Made by a program: the position numbers and the translations under genes | The notes under the pieces: model-generated | Database searches by the model: none | The model's input: only the letters and a program-made list of their open reading frames with translations | What the model was told of the DNA's origin: nothing | In this document: positions 1-5,127 of the stretch, in pieces | How positions within the stretch are numbered: position 1 is the first letter of the stretch | Layout of the letters: each line of letters begins with the position of its first letter | Assembly (NCBI GenBank): GCA_036272735.1 | Contig: DATAYF010000771.1 | Span: 1-5,127, forward strand | Length of the DNA: 5,127 nt | DNA from: DATAYF01 sp036272735 | GTDB lineage: Bacteria; Chloroflexota; Ktedonobacteria; Ktedonobacterales; Ktedonobacteraceae | Direction: 5' to 3'

Positions 1-63
1 GACGGCGACGAGCGGCTGGCCTACAACCTTGGCTTTGTTATCGGCCTGTACACACAACTTTAG
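1..63 (+). CDS. C-terminal end of an unidentified protein (partial)
   Basis: Frame 1 is open from the window edge to a TAG at 61-63 and encodes 20 residues, DGDERLAYNLGFVIGLYTQL. The start lies outside the window and no family can be recognised from so short a piece. The amphipathic, helix-like composition and the gap of only 63 bases to the next start suggest a real gene end, possibly in the same transcription unit as the recombinase pair. Bases 31-45 are identical to bases 607-621 in the large recombinase gene, and both copies read as Gly-Phe-Val-Ile-Gly. It could therefore be a recombinase-derived fragment, but the rest of the peptide does not support this clearly. An open frame of this length can also occur by chance. 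Confidence 0.4.
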   Translation, partial: DGDERLAYNLGFVIGLYTQL

Positions 64-117
64 CCCGTTGTATCCGTATATATAAGGTGGTTCATACGCT
101 GCCTCATATTTGTTTTT

Positions 118-123
118 GGAGGA
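118..123 (+). promoter_or_regulatory. Strong ribosome binding site for the small recombinase-like gene
   Basis: GGAGGA ends 3 bases before the ATG at 127. It is almost a full anti-Shine-Dalgarno match, although the spacing is short. It fixes the start of the 122-residue protein and argues that the small gene is expressed rather than a dead fragment. Confidence 0.7.
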
Positions 124-126
124 ATT

Positions 127-495
127 ATGCCTGCCATCGTAGATATTTACTGCCGTACCGCGACAGAGGACGATGAAACCGCCGCCAAGCTCGCACGGCA
201 GGAACAGATATGTCGTGACTACTGCACAGGTCATGGCCTTATAGTTAGCGCTGTCCATAGCGAGGTCGCGTCAGGCGTTCACACGGATAACCGTACCGCT
301 TTCGCAGCCATGCAGAAACGCTATCGATCAGGCGTTATCAGCGGGGTTGTCGTTTCGGAGATGGAACGCGTCGCCAGCAATCGTACTGTTACCGCTGCTT
401 TTATAACAGACCTCACGCAGCACAACGCGGCATTATACTGCGTTGATCCGACTTCTGAGTTGATCCAGCGTGCGTTCATGCAGATGGAGGGTTAG
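127..495 (+). CDS. Stand-alone, catalytically dead serine-recombinase catalytic-domain protein
   Basis: This 122-residue protein has the resolvase N-terminal fold and little else. It aligns without gaps to residues 1-106 of the next gene product, with about 36 identities counted by eye, including IVDIYCR at 4-10, Arg56, RYR at 65-67, GVV at 73-75 and LYCV at 103-106. The nucleophilic serine expected at position 12 is alanine (RTAT). The DRLSR motif at 80-84 is ERVAS, so one arginine is kept and the other lost. The protein stops about where the long E helix should begin, and it lacks the recombinase domain, zinc ribbon and coiled coil. It should be unable to cleave DNA. In resolvases this fold carries dimer and tetramer contacts, so a regulatory or heteromeric partner role is plausible but inferred. 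The strong Shine-Dalgarno and an uninterrupted frame argue against recent decay. A slowly degrading duplicate remains possible. Confidence 0.75.
   Translation: MPAIVDIYCRTATEDDETAAKLARQEQICRDYCTGHGLIVSAVHSEVASGVHTDNRTAFAAMQKRYRSGVISGVVVSEMERVASNRTVTAAFITDLTQHNAALYCVDPTSELIQRAFMQMEG
136..155 (+). repeat. Near-exact 20-bp repeat, copy 1 (second copy at 508-527)
   Basis: The 20 bases differ from 508-527 at one position only (T147 versus C519). Both copies begin 9 bases after the start codon and encode IVDIYCR, the first strand of the resolvase fold. This is a trace of the shared ancestry of the two recombinase genes. Confidence 0.7.
486..491 (+). promoter_or_regulatory. Ribosome binding site of the large recombinase, inside the preceding gene
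   Basis: GGAGGG lies in the last codons of the small gene, with 7 bases before the ATG at 499. The TAG at 493-495 falls between the site and the start. Ribosomes ending the first gene would stop directly over this site, so translational coupling is likely. Confidence 0.7.
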
Positions 496-498
496 GCC

Positions 499-2052
499 AT
501 GTCCATGATCGTAGATATCTACTGCCGCGTCAGCACCGACCAACAGGAAGAAAACAGCAGCCTGGAAGAACAGGAAACCGCCGGTCGCGTATTCGCCCAG
601 GCGAACGGCTTTGTTATCGGCATGGTACACCGTGAAGTCTGGACTGGCTACCAGTACCGCGAACGTGAGCGCTTAAGCCTGATACGTGATCGCTACCGCA
701 CCGGCAAGATACAGGGCGTGGTCATCCGCACGCTTGACCGCTTGAGCAGAAGCCAGGTACACAACGCTATCCTGATGGAAGAGATGGAGCACCACGATGT
801 TACCCTCTATTGCGTCAAAGAGAATATCGACGACACGCCTATGGGCAAATTCACCCGTATGATCCTCTCATTCGTGGCTGAAATGGAACGCGAGAAAATC
901 ATGGACCGCACCATGACCGGCCGCATCAATATGGCGAAGCAGGGAGCGTTCAAAGAAGGACCCAAACCGCTCTACGGCTATACCTGGCACGACCCGCAGC
1001 AGAAAGACTACCGTGCAGTAGACGAGGCCCAGGCCGCCGTGTGCCGGTGGGTACACGAGGAATTCGACAAGGGCAAAGGCTCGCGCGCGTTGCTCAGGGA
1101 AATCCAGGCCAAAGATCCATCGCGGAAGTGGACGCGGGGCGCAATCCATAAGATCCTGTCCGACCCGCGCCGCACCGGCAAAGACACCCAGGCATTTACA
1201 CGGCACCAGAAAGACGCCAAGAAGCCGTTCGAGGCGGTAGACCTGCCAGAAGGCACCTACCCGGAAATCATAGCGCCGGAACTGTTTGCACGGAACCAGG
1301 CACGCCTGGGCATAAACCGGGCAGAGGCGACCCGGCAGTGCAAGGAGCCTGAAAAGTTCCTGCTTCGGGCCGGATATATCAAGTGCGAGCTGTGCAAGGG
1401 CAGCACGTATGTGAACGCCTCGGCAAGCAGGCATGCGCCGATATACTTCTGCGACGATAGCGGGCACAGCAATACGGTCAATTCGGAACGGATCGACGCA
1501 TTGGTATGGGACTACATGACGAAACTGGCAGATGAGATAGAGCTGATCGAGCGGGCGATCCAGCTGGCGACCAACCATAGCGCCAGCCTCCGTGAGATAA
1601 CGGCCATTGAAAACAGTATCGTACGCTCCCAGCAAAAGATAGAGCAGTATACGGAAGATATCGCAAACCCATCCTTGAAAGGGCAAGCAAGAAATGTTAT
1701 ACTAGGCTTACTGAGTGACGAGTATACGCACCTACAGATCAAACAAGAAGAAAAATCCCTTGTCGAGGCAGGTATCGTTGACATGGAACGCCTAGGCATG
1801 GAGGCTGAAAAAATCCTCGCCTGGTGCAAGACGGTCAAGGAAGCCAGAGGTGATCTGTCTTACCAGGAAAAACGGGATTTTTTGCGGATACTCGGCGTAC
1901 GAGTCTTTATCGACAAGTCCGACAAGCGCCGGGAAGATCTGGCCTGGAGAATCGAGGCCACACTTCCAGAAATTCAGGAGCTCATTATGAGCACTACCTA
2001 TAAAAGAGACAGCGCGGATAGTGTAACGCATGTCTCTACTTGCTACCCCTGA
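499..2052 (+). CDS. Large serine recombinase (site-specific integrase/transposase)
   Basis: This 517-residue protein has the full large-serine-recombinase architecture. The resolvase domain spans about 3-150, with YCRVS at 8-12 (nucleophile Ser12), DRLSR at 80-84 and a helix E around AEMEREK at 127-133. The recombinase domain spans about 155-285 and starts with the typical PLYGY at 157-161. A zinc ribbon follows, with Cys296, Cys299 and Cys318. The usual fourth cysteine is missing and His323 is the best substitute ligand. Residues about 340-450 are rich in heptad-like charged helix, as in the coiled coil of this family that controls synapsis and direction. The length is normal for the family and all key catalytic residues are present, so it should be active. 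These enzymes cut and exchange attP/attB or transposon ends through a phosphoserine intermediate with a 2-bp overlap. It starts 3 bases after the small paralogue's stop codon. The att specificity and element type cannot be read from the sequence. Confidence 0.93.
   Translation: MSMIVDIYCRVSTDQQEENSSLEEQETAGRVFAQANGFVIGMVHREVWTGYQYRERERLSLIRDRYRTGKIQGVVIRTLDRLSRSQVHNAILMEEMEHHDVTLYCVKENIDDTPMGKFTRMILSFVAEMEREKIMDRTMTGRINMAKQGAFKEGPKPLYGYTWHDPQQKDYRAVDEAQAAVCRWVHEEFDKGKGSRALLREIQAKDPSRKWTRGAIHKILSDPRRTGKDTQAFTRHQKDAKKPFEAVDLPEGTYPEIIAPELFARNQARLGINRAEATRQCKEPEKFLLRAGYIKCELCKGSTYVNASASRHAPIYFCDDSGHSNTVNSERIDALVWDYMTKLADEIELIERAIQLATNHSASLREITAIENSIVRSQQKIEQYTEDIANPSLKGQARNVILGLLSDEYTHLQIKQEEKSLVEAGIVDMERLGMEAEKILAWCKTVKEARGDLSYQEKRDFLRILGVRVFIDKSDKRREDLAWRIEATLPEIQELIMSTTYKRDSADSVTHVSTCYP
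508..527 (+). repeat. Near-exact 20-bp repeat, copy 2 (first copy at 136-155)
   Basis: Matches 136-155 at 19 of 20 bases, at the same offset from the start codon. Most of the rest of the two genes has diverged well beyond this level. Confidence 0.7.
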
Positions 2053-2088
2053 TCCTCTCCTTACTCAGCCTGGCTCCTGATGGCCCTT

Positions 2089-2113
2089 GCGCGTAAATAC
2101 CTGTATTCCGCGC
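2089..2113. other. Imperfect palindrome; candidate attachment-site core
   Basis: AATAC at 2096-2100 and GTATT at 2103-2107 form perfect inverted arms around the non-palindromic dinucleotide CT at 2101-2102. Outer arms GCGCG (2089-2093) and CGCGC (2109-2113) extend the symmetry, with a one-base offset. Large serine recombinases act on imperfect inverted repeats around a 2-bp crossover, usually next to their own gene, and this site begins 37 bases after the recombinase stop codon. The same symmetry could form an RNA hairpin, but no T-run follows it. The att assignment is inference. Confidence 0.35.
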
Positions 2114-2147
2114 GGATAGGTACGACCCAATTCAGGACCCCGCAATC

Positions 2148-2181
2148 TACACGATTTTTGTACCCGTGTATTCTTCTTTTT
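2148..2181 (+). terminator. Probable intrinsic terminator of the recombinase transcript
   Basis: TACACG (2148-2153) pairs perfectly with CGTGTA (2165-2170) across an 11-base loop. A pyrimidine run, TTCTTCTTTTT, follows directly at 2171-2181. The stem is short, with only three G-C pairs, but the T-rich tail and the position between the recombinase gene and the next promoter fit a terminator. Confidence 0.5.
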
Positions 2182-2208
2182 ATGCAGCCTTCTGAATCTA
2201 CTTATAAT
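2181..2208 (+). promoter_or_regulatory. Sigma70-type promoter for the aminotransferase operon
   Basis: A perfect TATAAT is present at 2203-2208. The upstream -35 box is weak: TATGCA at 2181-2186 with a 16-base spacer matches the consensus at three of six positions. Transcription would begin near 2215, leaving an untranslated leader of about 135 bases before the ATG at 2351. A weak -35 often goes with activator control, but no binding site is recognised here. Confidence 0.5.
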
Positions 2209-2285
2209 GTAGCTCTATAAGAAGACTGGACCATACCCAGAAGCACTCACTATCACAGCTTGATTGTTCACGCTGTCGGGTCGCT

Positions 2286-2307
2286 CACGTGCAATGCGGA
2301 GCACGTG
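2286..2307 (+). promoter_or_regulatory. Leader hairpin made of two CACGTG palindromes
   Basis: CACGTGC (2286-2292) pairs perfectly with GCACGTG (2301-2307) across an 8-base loop in the aminotransferase leader. Each arm contains the palindrome CACGTG, and the two copies start 16 bases apart. It could be an operator for a dimeric regulator or an RNA structure. No known riboswitch class is recognised. Confidence 0.35.
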
Positions 2308-2340
2308 TGGGATGGCTGTTCCGCTATCCGTATTACCGGA

Positions 2341-2345
2341 AAGGA
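2341..2345 (+). promoter_or_regulatory. Ribosome binding site that sets the aminotransferase start
   Basis: AAGGA, within a longer purine stretch beginning GGAAAGGA at 2338, lies 5 bases before the ATG at 2351. An upstream in-frame TTG at 2264 has no such site and would add 29 residues unlike the family, so 2351 is preferred. Confidence 0.7.
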
Positions 2346-2350
2346 TTTTT

Positions 2351-3790
2351 ATGAGTACCGATGGTTTATCGAAGGCCCTCTATGACTCTCAGCAGTATCT
2401 CGATGTTGTGCAGAAGCCGACGTTGAGCGCGTATGAAGCCGAATGGTTAGCTGAAACGACGGTCAGCAATTTTGCTAAGTATTACAATAGTGGCTTCATT
2501 GAGTATCGCAAGTCCATTGCTGAAGCTGGTGATTTCGCGTCTGTCGAATGGACTGGTCGCGGCGCAACCTTCAAAGACGTGTTTGGGCGCGAGTATATCG
2601 ACTGTCTGGGTGGTTTTGGCCTTTTCAACCTCGGTTGGGCGCATCCTAAAGTGGTGGCCGCTGTCAAGGCACAGCTTGAAAAAAGTCCCCTGCCTACGCA
2701 AGAATTATTAGATCCGTTGCGGGGCATGCTGGCACATTTATTGGCGGAGGTAACGCCCGGCGATATTCAGTATAGCTTTTTTGTCAGCAGCGGCACCGAG
2801 GCCGTGGAAGGCGCGATGAAATTAGCGAAACTGTACACGCGCAAAAGTGGCTTTATCGCAGCCGTGCGTGGCTTCCACGGCAAAACGGCTGGCTCGCTCG
2901 CCCTCACCGGCAAAGCCATGTTCCGCCGTCCCGCGCTTCCCCTCCATCCAAACGTCTACCACGTCCCTTATGGCGACGCCGATGCCGTTGAGCAGCAGTT
3001 GCGTATCGCACGCGAAGTTGGCAACGACATCGCCGCCGTTGTTATGGAGCCGATCCAGGGCGAGGCTGGGGCAATTGTTCCTCCTGATGATTTCTGGCCG
3101 CGCCTGCGCCAGTTGTGCGACGAATACGAGGTGTTATTGATCGCCGACGAGGTGCAGACGGGTCTGGGACGCACCGGCAAGTTGTGGGGCGTGGAGCATT
3201 GGAACGTTACGCCCGACATCATCACCTCCGCCAAGGCGCTGGGTGGCGGCGTCATGCCCATCGGCGCGTTTATGTCAACACCGAAGATATGGAGCGTGAT
3301 GAACAGCAATCCGCTCATTCATACGACCACGACCGGCGGCAATCCCCTGGCCTGCGCCGCCGCCATTGCCGCGCTGAACGTCTCGCTGGAAGAAGATGTG
3401 GCGGGCCAGGCGGCAAAGAAGGGGGCGTACTTCATGCGCCAGTTGCAGGATATCGCCGCACGCCATAACGATGTGTACACGGATATTACCGGTAAGGGGC
3501 TGCTGATCGGTCAGCACTTTGTCGATGACGAGGTGGGCTACGCCGTCGCTGCTGGCCTGTTCAAGCGCGGCGTCTTGATATCAGGTACGCTGAACAATTC
3601 ACGCGTCATTCGCGTGGAGCCACCACTGGTGATTACCCACGCGGAGATTGATACCATTTTGAACCGTCTGGAAGATACCTTGCAAGCGCTGCACGCAAGC
3701 ACGTCCGCGCCTGGCTTTCCTGTAACACCAGACCCACTCGCGAATATCCACTTGCCCGACGCGTCTGAGCATGGCTCGGTGGTTGCCTAG
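2351..3790 (+). CDS. patA: Putrescine aminotransferase (class III, PLP-dependent)
   Basis: This 479-residue fold-type I, class III aminotransferase closely follows remembered E. coli PatA/YgjG (about 459 residues). Shared stretches are GFIEYRKS at 48-55, EYIDCLGGFG at 81-90, QELLDPLRGMLA at 117-128 and TLNNSRVIRVEPPL at 413-426. Cofactor-site features are SGTE at 147-150, FHGK at 175-178, EPIQGE at 233-238, the pyridine-nitrogen aspartate in ADEVQTG (Asp266), the Schiff-base lysine in SAKALGGG (Lys295), and HTTTTGGNP at 324-332. PatA moves an amino group from putrescine, and also cadaverine, to 2-oxoglutarate. The product 4-aminobutanal cyclises to 1-pyrroline. The enzyme is cytosolic, with no signal peptide. 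The last 30 or so residues are a proline-rich extension beyond the fold. A related diamine or omega-amino-acid substrate remains possible. It is the first gene of a probable operon with the dehydrogenase 28 bases downstream. Confidence 0.85.
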   Translation: MSTDGLSKALYDSQQYLDVVQKPTLSAYEAEWLAETTVSNFAKYYNSGFIEYRKSIAEAGDFASVEWTGRGATFKDVFGREYIDCLGGFGLFNLGWAHPKVVAAVKAQLEKSPLPTQELLDPLRGMLAHLLAEVTPGDIQYSFFVSSGTEAVEGAMKLAKLYTRKSGFIAAVRGFHGKTAGSLALTGKAMFRRPALPLHPNVYHVPYGDADAVEQQLRIAREVGNDIAAVVMEPIQGEAGAIVPPDDFWPRLRQLCDEYEVLLIADEVQTGLGRTGKLWGVEHWNVTPDIITSAKALGGGVMPIGAFMSTPKIWSVMNSNPLIHTTTTGGNPLACAAAIAALNVSLEEDVAGQAAKKGAYFMRQLQDIAARHNDVYTDITGKGLLIGQHFVDDEVGYAVAAGLFKRGVLISGTLNNSRVIRVEPPLVITHAEIDTILNRLEDTLQALHASTSAPGFPVTPDPLANIHLPDASEHGSVVA

Positions 3791-3805
3791 TCTGGCAGGC
3801 AAGAG

Positions 3806-3810
3806 AGGAG
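3806..3810 (+). promoter_or_regulatory. Ribosome binding site that selects the GTG start of the dehydrogenase
   Basis: AGGAG, within GAGAGGAG, lies 8 bases before the GTG at 3819. The in-frame ATG at 3771, inside the aminotransferase gene, lacks a comparable site and would put 16 extra residues before the first Rossmann strand. Confidence 0.7.
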
Positions 3811-3818
3811 CATCTACC

Positions 3819-4988
3819 GTGCGAATTGTCGTGTTAGGCGGGGCCGGAGCGATGGGGCGCATCGCGGTGCGCACCCTGACCGAGTATGCTGCTATCGAGC
3901 AGATTGTGATTGCGGACTATCACGAACAGCGTGCACAGGAGGTCGCTGCGACTCTCAATAGCGCTAAAGTGGTAGTCAGGCAGATCGATGTCACGGATGA
4001 GGAGCGACTGACGCAGCTTATCCGTGGCGCTAACGTGGTGTTGAACGCTGTCGAGTACGTCTTCAACGAGCCGGTACTACGGGCCTGTGTGCGTGAACAG
4101 GTGCACTACGCCGACCTTGGCGGCCTCTTTCATATGACACGTAAGCTGTTAGCAAAGCATGCCGAGGTAGCGGCGGCGGGCATCACCGCTATTCTCGGCA
4201 TGGGTGGCACGCCTGGCATCACCAATCTGCTAGCGCGCCAGGCGGTGGATGAGTTGGAACAAGTAGAGAGTATCAAGGTGCAGCTTGGGTGTGGGGATAC
4301 CACTCCCTCGCAGGCTCCGCTGGTGGCTCCCTACTCGATCCGCACCATCCTCGACGAGTTCACCAAAGCGCCCCAGGTTTTTCAAGATGGGACCTGGCTG
4401 GCGCAGCAGCCATTGAGCGGCCAGGAGGAGCTACATTTTCCCGCCCCCGTTGGTCCGGCGACGGCGGTGTATTCGCTGCATTCGGAATGCGCAACGTTGC
4501 CGCTGGCCTTCCAGGATAAGGGCATTCGTCATGTCTCCTTCAAAATTGCCTTTCCTGGCGATTTTCTGGCGAAGGTGAAGTTTCTGGTCGAGCTTGGTTT
4601 TGGGCGGTCCGAACCGTTGTCTGTGCAGGGCGTGCAGGTCGCGCCGCGTGAGGTGCTGGCACGTCTGCTAGAAGAGTTTCCCACCGAACAGGTCGAGCCA
4701 CAGGACTGCGATGTGTTGCGCGTGGCGGCAAGCGGTATAGCGCGTGGCGAACGCGTTGAGATGAGCAAACAGATCGTGGTCTTACCCTATCGCCGTTGGG
4801 GCATCAGCGCCGGTGCGCTCGATACCGGCGTGCCGCTGGCTATCGCTGGCTACTTACTGGCAAGTGGCGAGATTACGCGTCGTGGCGCTTCTGGACCCGA
4901 GTTGAGTGTCCCAACGGAGTCCTTCTTTCGTGAATTGGCGCGCTTTGATATGCACGTTGAAACCAGCAGGAACGTGCTCACGTCGTAA
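3819..4988 (+). CDS. Saccharopine dehydrogenase-family oxidoreductase, L-lysine 6-dehydrogenase-like
   Basis: This 389-residue protein starts at GTG with MRIVVLGGAGAMG. The Rossmann loop is GGAGAMG at 7-13, and Asp33 ends the second strand, which favours NAD over NADP. Further family marks are VVLNAVEYVFNEPV at 73-86, DLGG at 99-102 and GMGGTPGITN at 127-136. The C-terminal part includes RVAASG at 301-306 and GEITRRGASGPE at 350-361. Length and motif order fit Geobacillus-type L-lysine 6-dehydrogenase, which oxidises the epsilon-amino group of lysine to allysine and so to piperideine-6-carboxylate. The same fold covers saccharopine reductase and carboxy(nor)spermidine dehydrogenase. That last option is attractive beside a putrescine enzyme, so the substrate is open. 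It is cytosolic, with no membrane segment. The 28-base gap to patA implies co-transcription. Confidence 0.75.
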   Translation: MRIVVLGGAGAMGRIAVRTLTEYAAIEQIVIADYHEQRAQEVAATLNSAKVVVRQIDVTDEERLTQLIRGANVVLNAVEYVFNEPVLRACVREQVHYADLGGLFHMTRKLLAKHAEVAAAGITAILGMGGTPGITNLLARQAVDELEQVESIKVQLGCGDTTPSQAPLVAPYSIRTILDEFTKAPQVFQDGTWLAQQPLSGQEELHFPAPVGPATAVYSLHSECATLPLAFQDKGIRHVSFKIAFPGDFLAKVKFLVELGFGRSEPLSVQGVQVAPREVLARLLEEFPTEQVEPQDCDVLRVAASGIARGERVEMSKQIVVLPYRRWGISAGALDTGVPLAIAGYLLASGEITRRGASGPELSVPTESFFRELARFDMHVETSRNVLTS

Positions 4989-4995
4989 GTTTACC

Positions 4996-5050
4996 GAACG
5001 CCGCCGCTGAAAGCCCCTGTGCTTGAGCCATGGGGATGAAAGCGGCGTTC
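4996..5050 (+). terminator. Long stem-loop after the operon, possible terminator
   Basis: GAACGCCGC (4996-5004) pairs perfectly with GCGGCGTTC (5042-5050). An inner CCCC (5014-5017) can pair with GGGG (5032-5035). The structure begins 7 bases after the dehydrogenase stop codon, the usual place for a terminator. No T-run follows, so it may need a factor or may instead protect the 3' end of the message. Confidence 0.4.
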
Positions 5051-5089
5051 CTTGTGGGAGTGGGGAAAATGGGAAACTCTCCCCCTCCA

Positions 5090-5103
5090 GGGATGGTCAT
5101 CCC
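5090..5103. repeat. Short perfect inverted repeat at the right edge
   Basis: GGGAT (5090-5094) and ATCCC (5099-5103) flank GGTC. The repeat overlaps the -35 box of the promoter proposed at 5094-5122, so it could be an operator half-site or chance. Confidence 0.25.
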
Positions 5104-5122
5104 GCTCGACCAATGGTAGAAT
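5094..5122 (+). promoter_or_regulatory. Extended -10 sigma70-type promoter pointing out of the window
   Basis: TGGTCA (5094-5099) matches the -35 consensus at four of six positions. TAGAAT (5117-5122) matches the -10 at five of six and is preceded by TG in the extended -10 position. The spacer is exactly 17 bases. It would drive a gene that starts beyond 5127. Confidence 0.45.
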
Positions 5123-5127
5123 ATTTG

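Noticed and set aside
77..86. TATATATAAG as a promoter for the recombinase pair
   Set aside because: The -10-like run is AT-rich, but no acceptable -35 box lies 16-18 bases upstream, so it was not listed. The pair may instead be read from an upstream promoter.
127..495. Small recombinase gene as a simple frameshifted 5' part of one long recombinase gene
   Set aside because: The next gene has its own complete N-terminal domain at 499, so the small gene is a second copy and not the severed start of it.
868..1686. 272-codon open frame on the minus strand
   Set aside because: It lies wholly inside the large recombinase gene, its protein has no recognisable domain, and its composition is that of an antisense shadow.
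1697..1702. TATACT resembling a -10 box
   Set aside because: It is inside the recombinase coding region with no convincing -35 box and no gene start after it.
2264..2350. In-frame N-terminal extension of the aminotransferase from a TTG
   Set aside because: It has no Shine-Dalgarno, the extra 29 residues do not resemble the family, and the ATG at 2351 has a good AAGGA site.
3771..3818. ATG start of the dehydrogenase overlapping the aminotransferase gene
   Set aside because: It has a weak ribosome site and adds 16 residues before the Rossmann strand. The GTG at 3819 has AGGAG at ideal spacing and starts exactly at the fold.

Overview
The window joins two unrelated blocks, both on the + strand. 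The left part (1-2052) looks like the recombination module at one end of a mobile element. The right part (about 2200-4988) looks like an ordinary chromosomal two-gene amine or lysine catabolism operon. Base composition is moderately GC-rich by eye, Shine-Dalgarno sites are strong, and one start is GTG. A free-living bacterium rich in mobile elements fits, and I would look first in Chloroflexota (Ktedonobacteria-like) or a Gram-positive lineage. That placement is a low-confidence guess, because nothing here is diagnostic of a taxon.

Layout: 1-63 is the end of an unidentified reading frame. 127-495 encodes a 122-residue stand-alone serine-recombinase (resolvase-fold) domain in which the catalytic serine is alanine and the DRLSR motif is degraded. 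It has no DNA-binding domain. Three bases after its stop codon, 499-2052 encodes a full-length large serine recombinase with an intact catalytic serine, a recombinase domain, a zinc ribbon and a coiled coil. The two proteins align without gaps over their first 106 residues, with about 36 identities counted by eye, so they are paralogues. Region 2053-2350 has no gene. It holds an imperfect palindrome around a CT dinucleotide (2089-2113, possible attachment-site core), a hairpin followed by a T-rich run (2148-2181, likely terminator), a TATAAT box (2203-2208) and a leader hairpin built from two CACGTG palindromes (2286-2307).

2351-3790 encodes a putrescine aminotransferase (PatA/YgjG type). After 28 bases, 3819-4988 encodes a saccharopine dehydrogenase-fold protein most like L-lysine 6-dehydrogenase. 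Together they suggest oxidation of the terminal amino group of diamines and/or lysine to cyclic imines. The last 139 bases hold stem-loops and a good sigma70-like promoter (5094-5122) that points out of the window.

The most unusual item is the recombinase pair: a catalytically dead catalytic-domain paralogue apparently translated together with an active large serine recombinase. It has the layout expected of a heteromeric or regulatory partner, for example a directionality or dosage modulator, but that function is inference.
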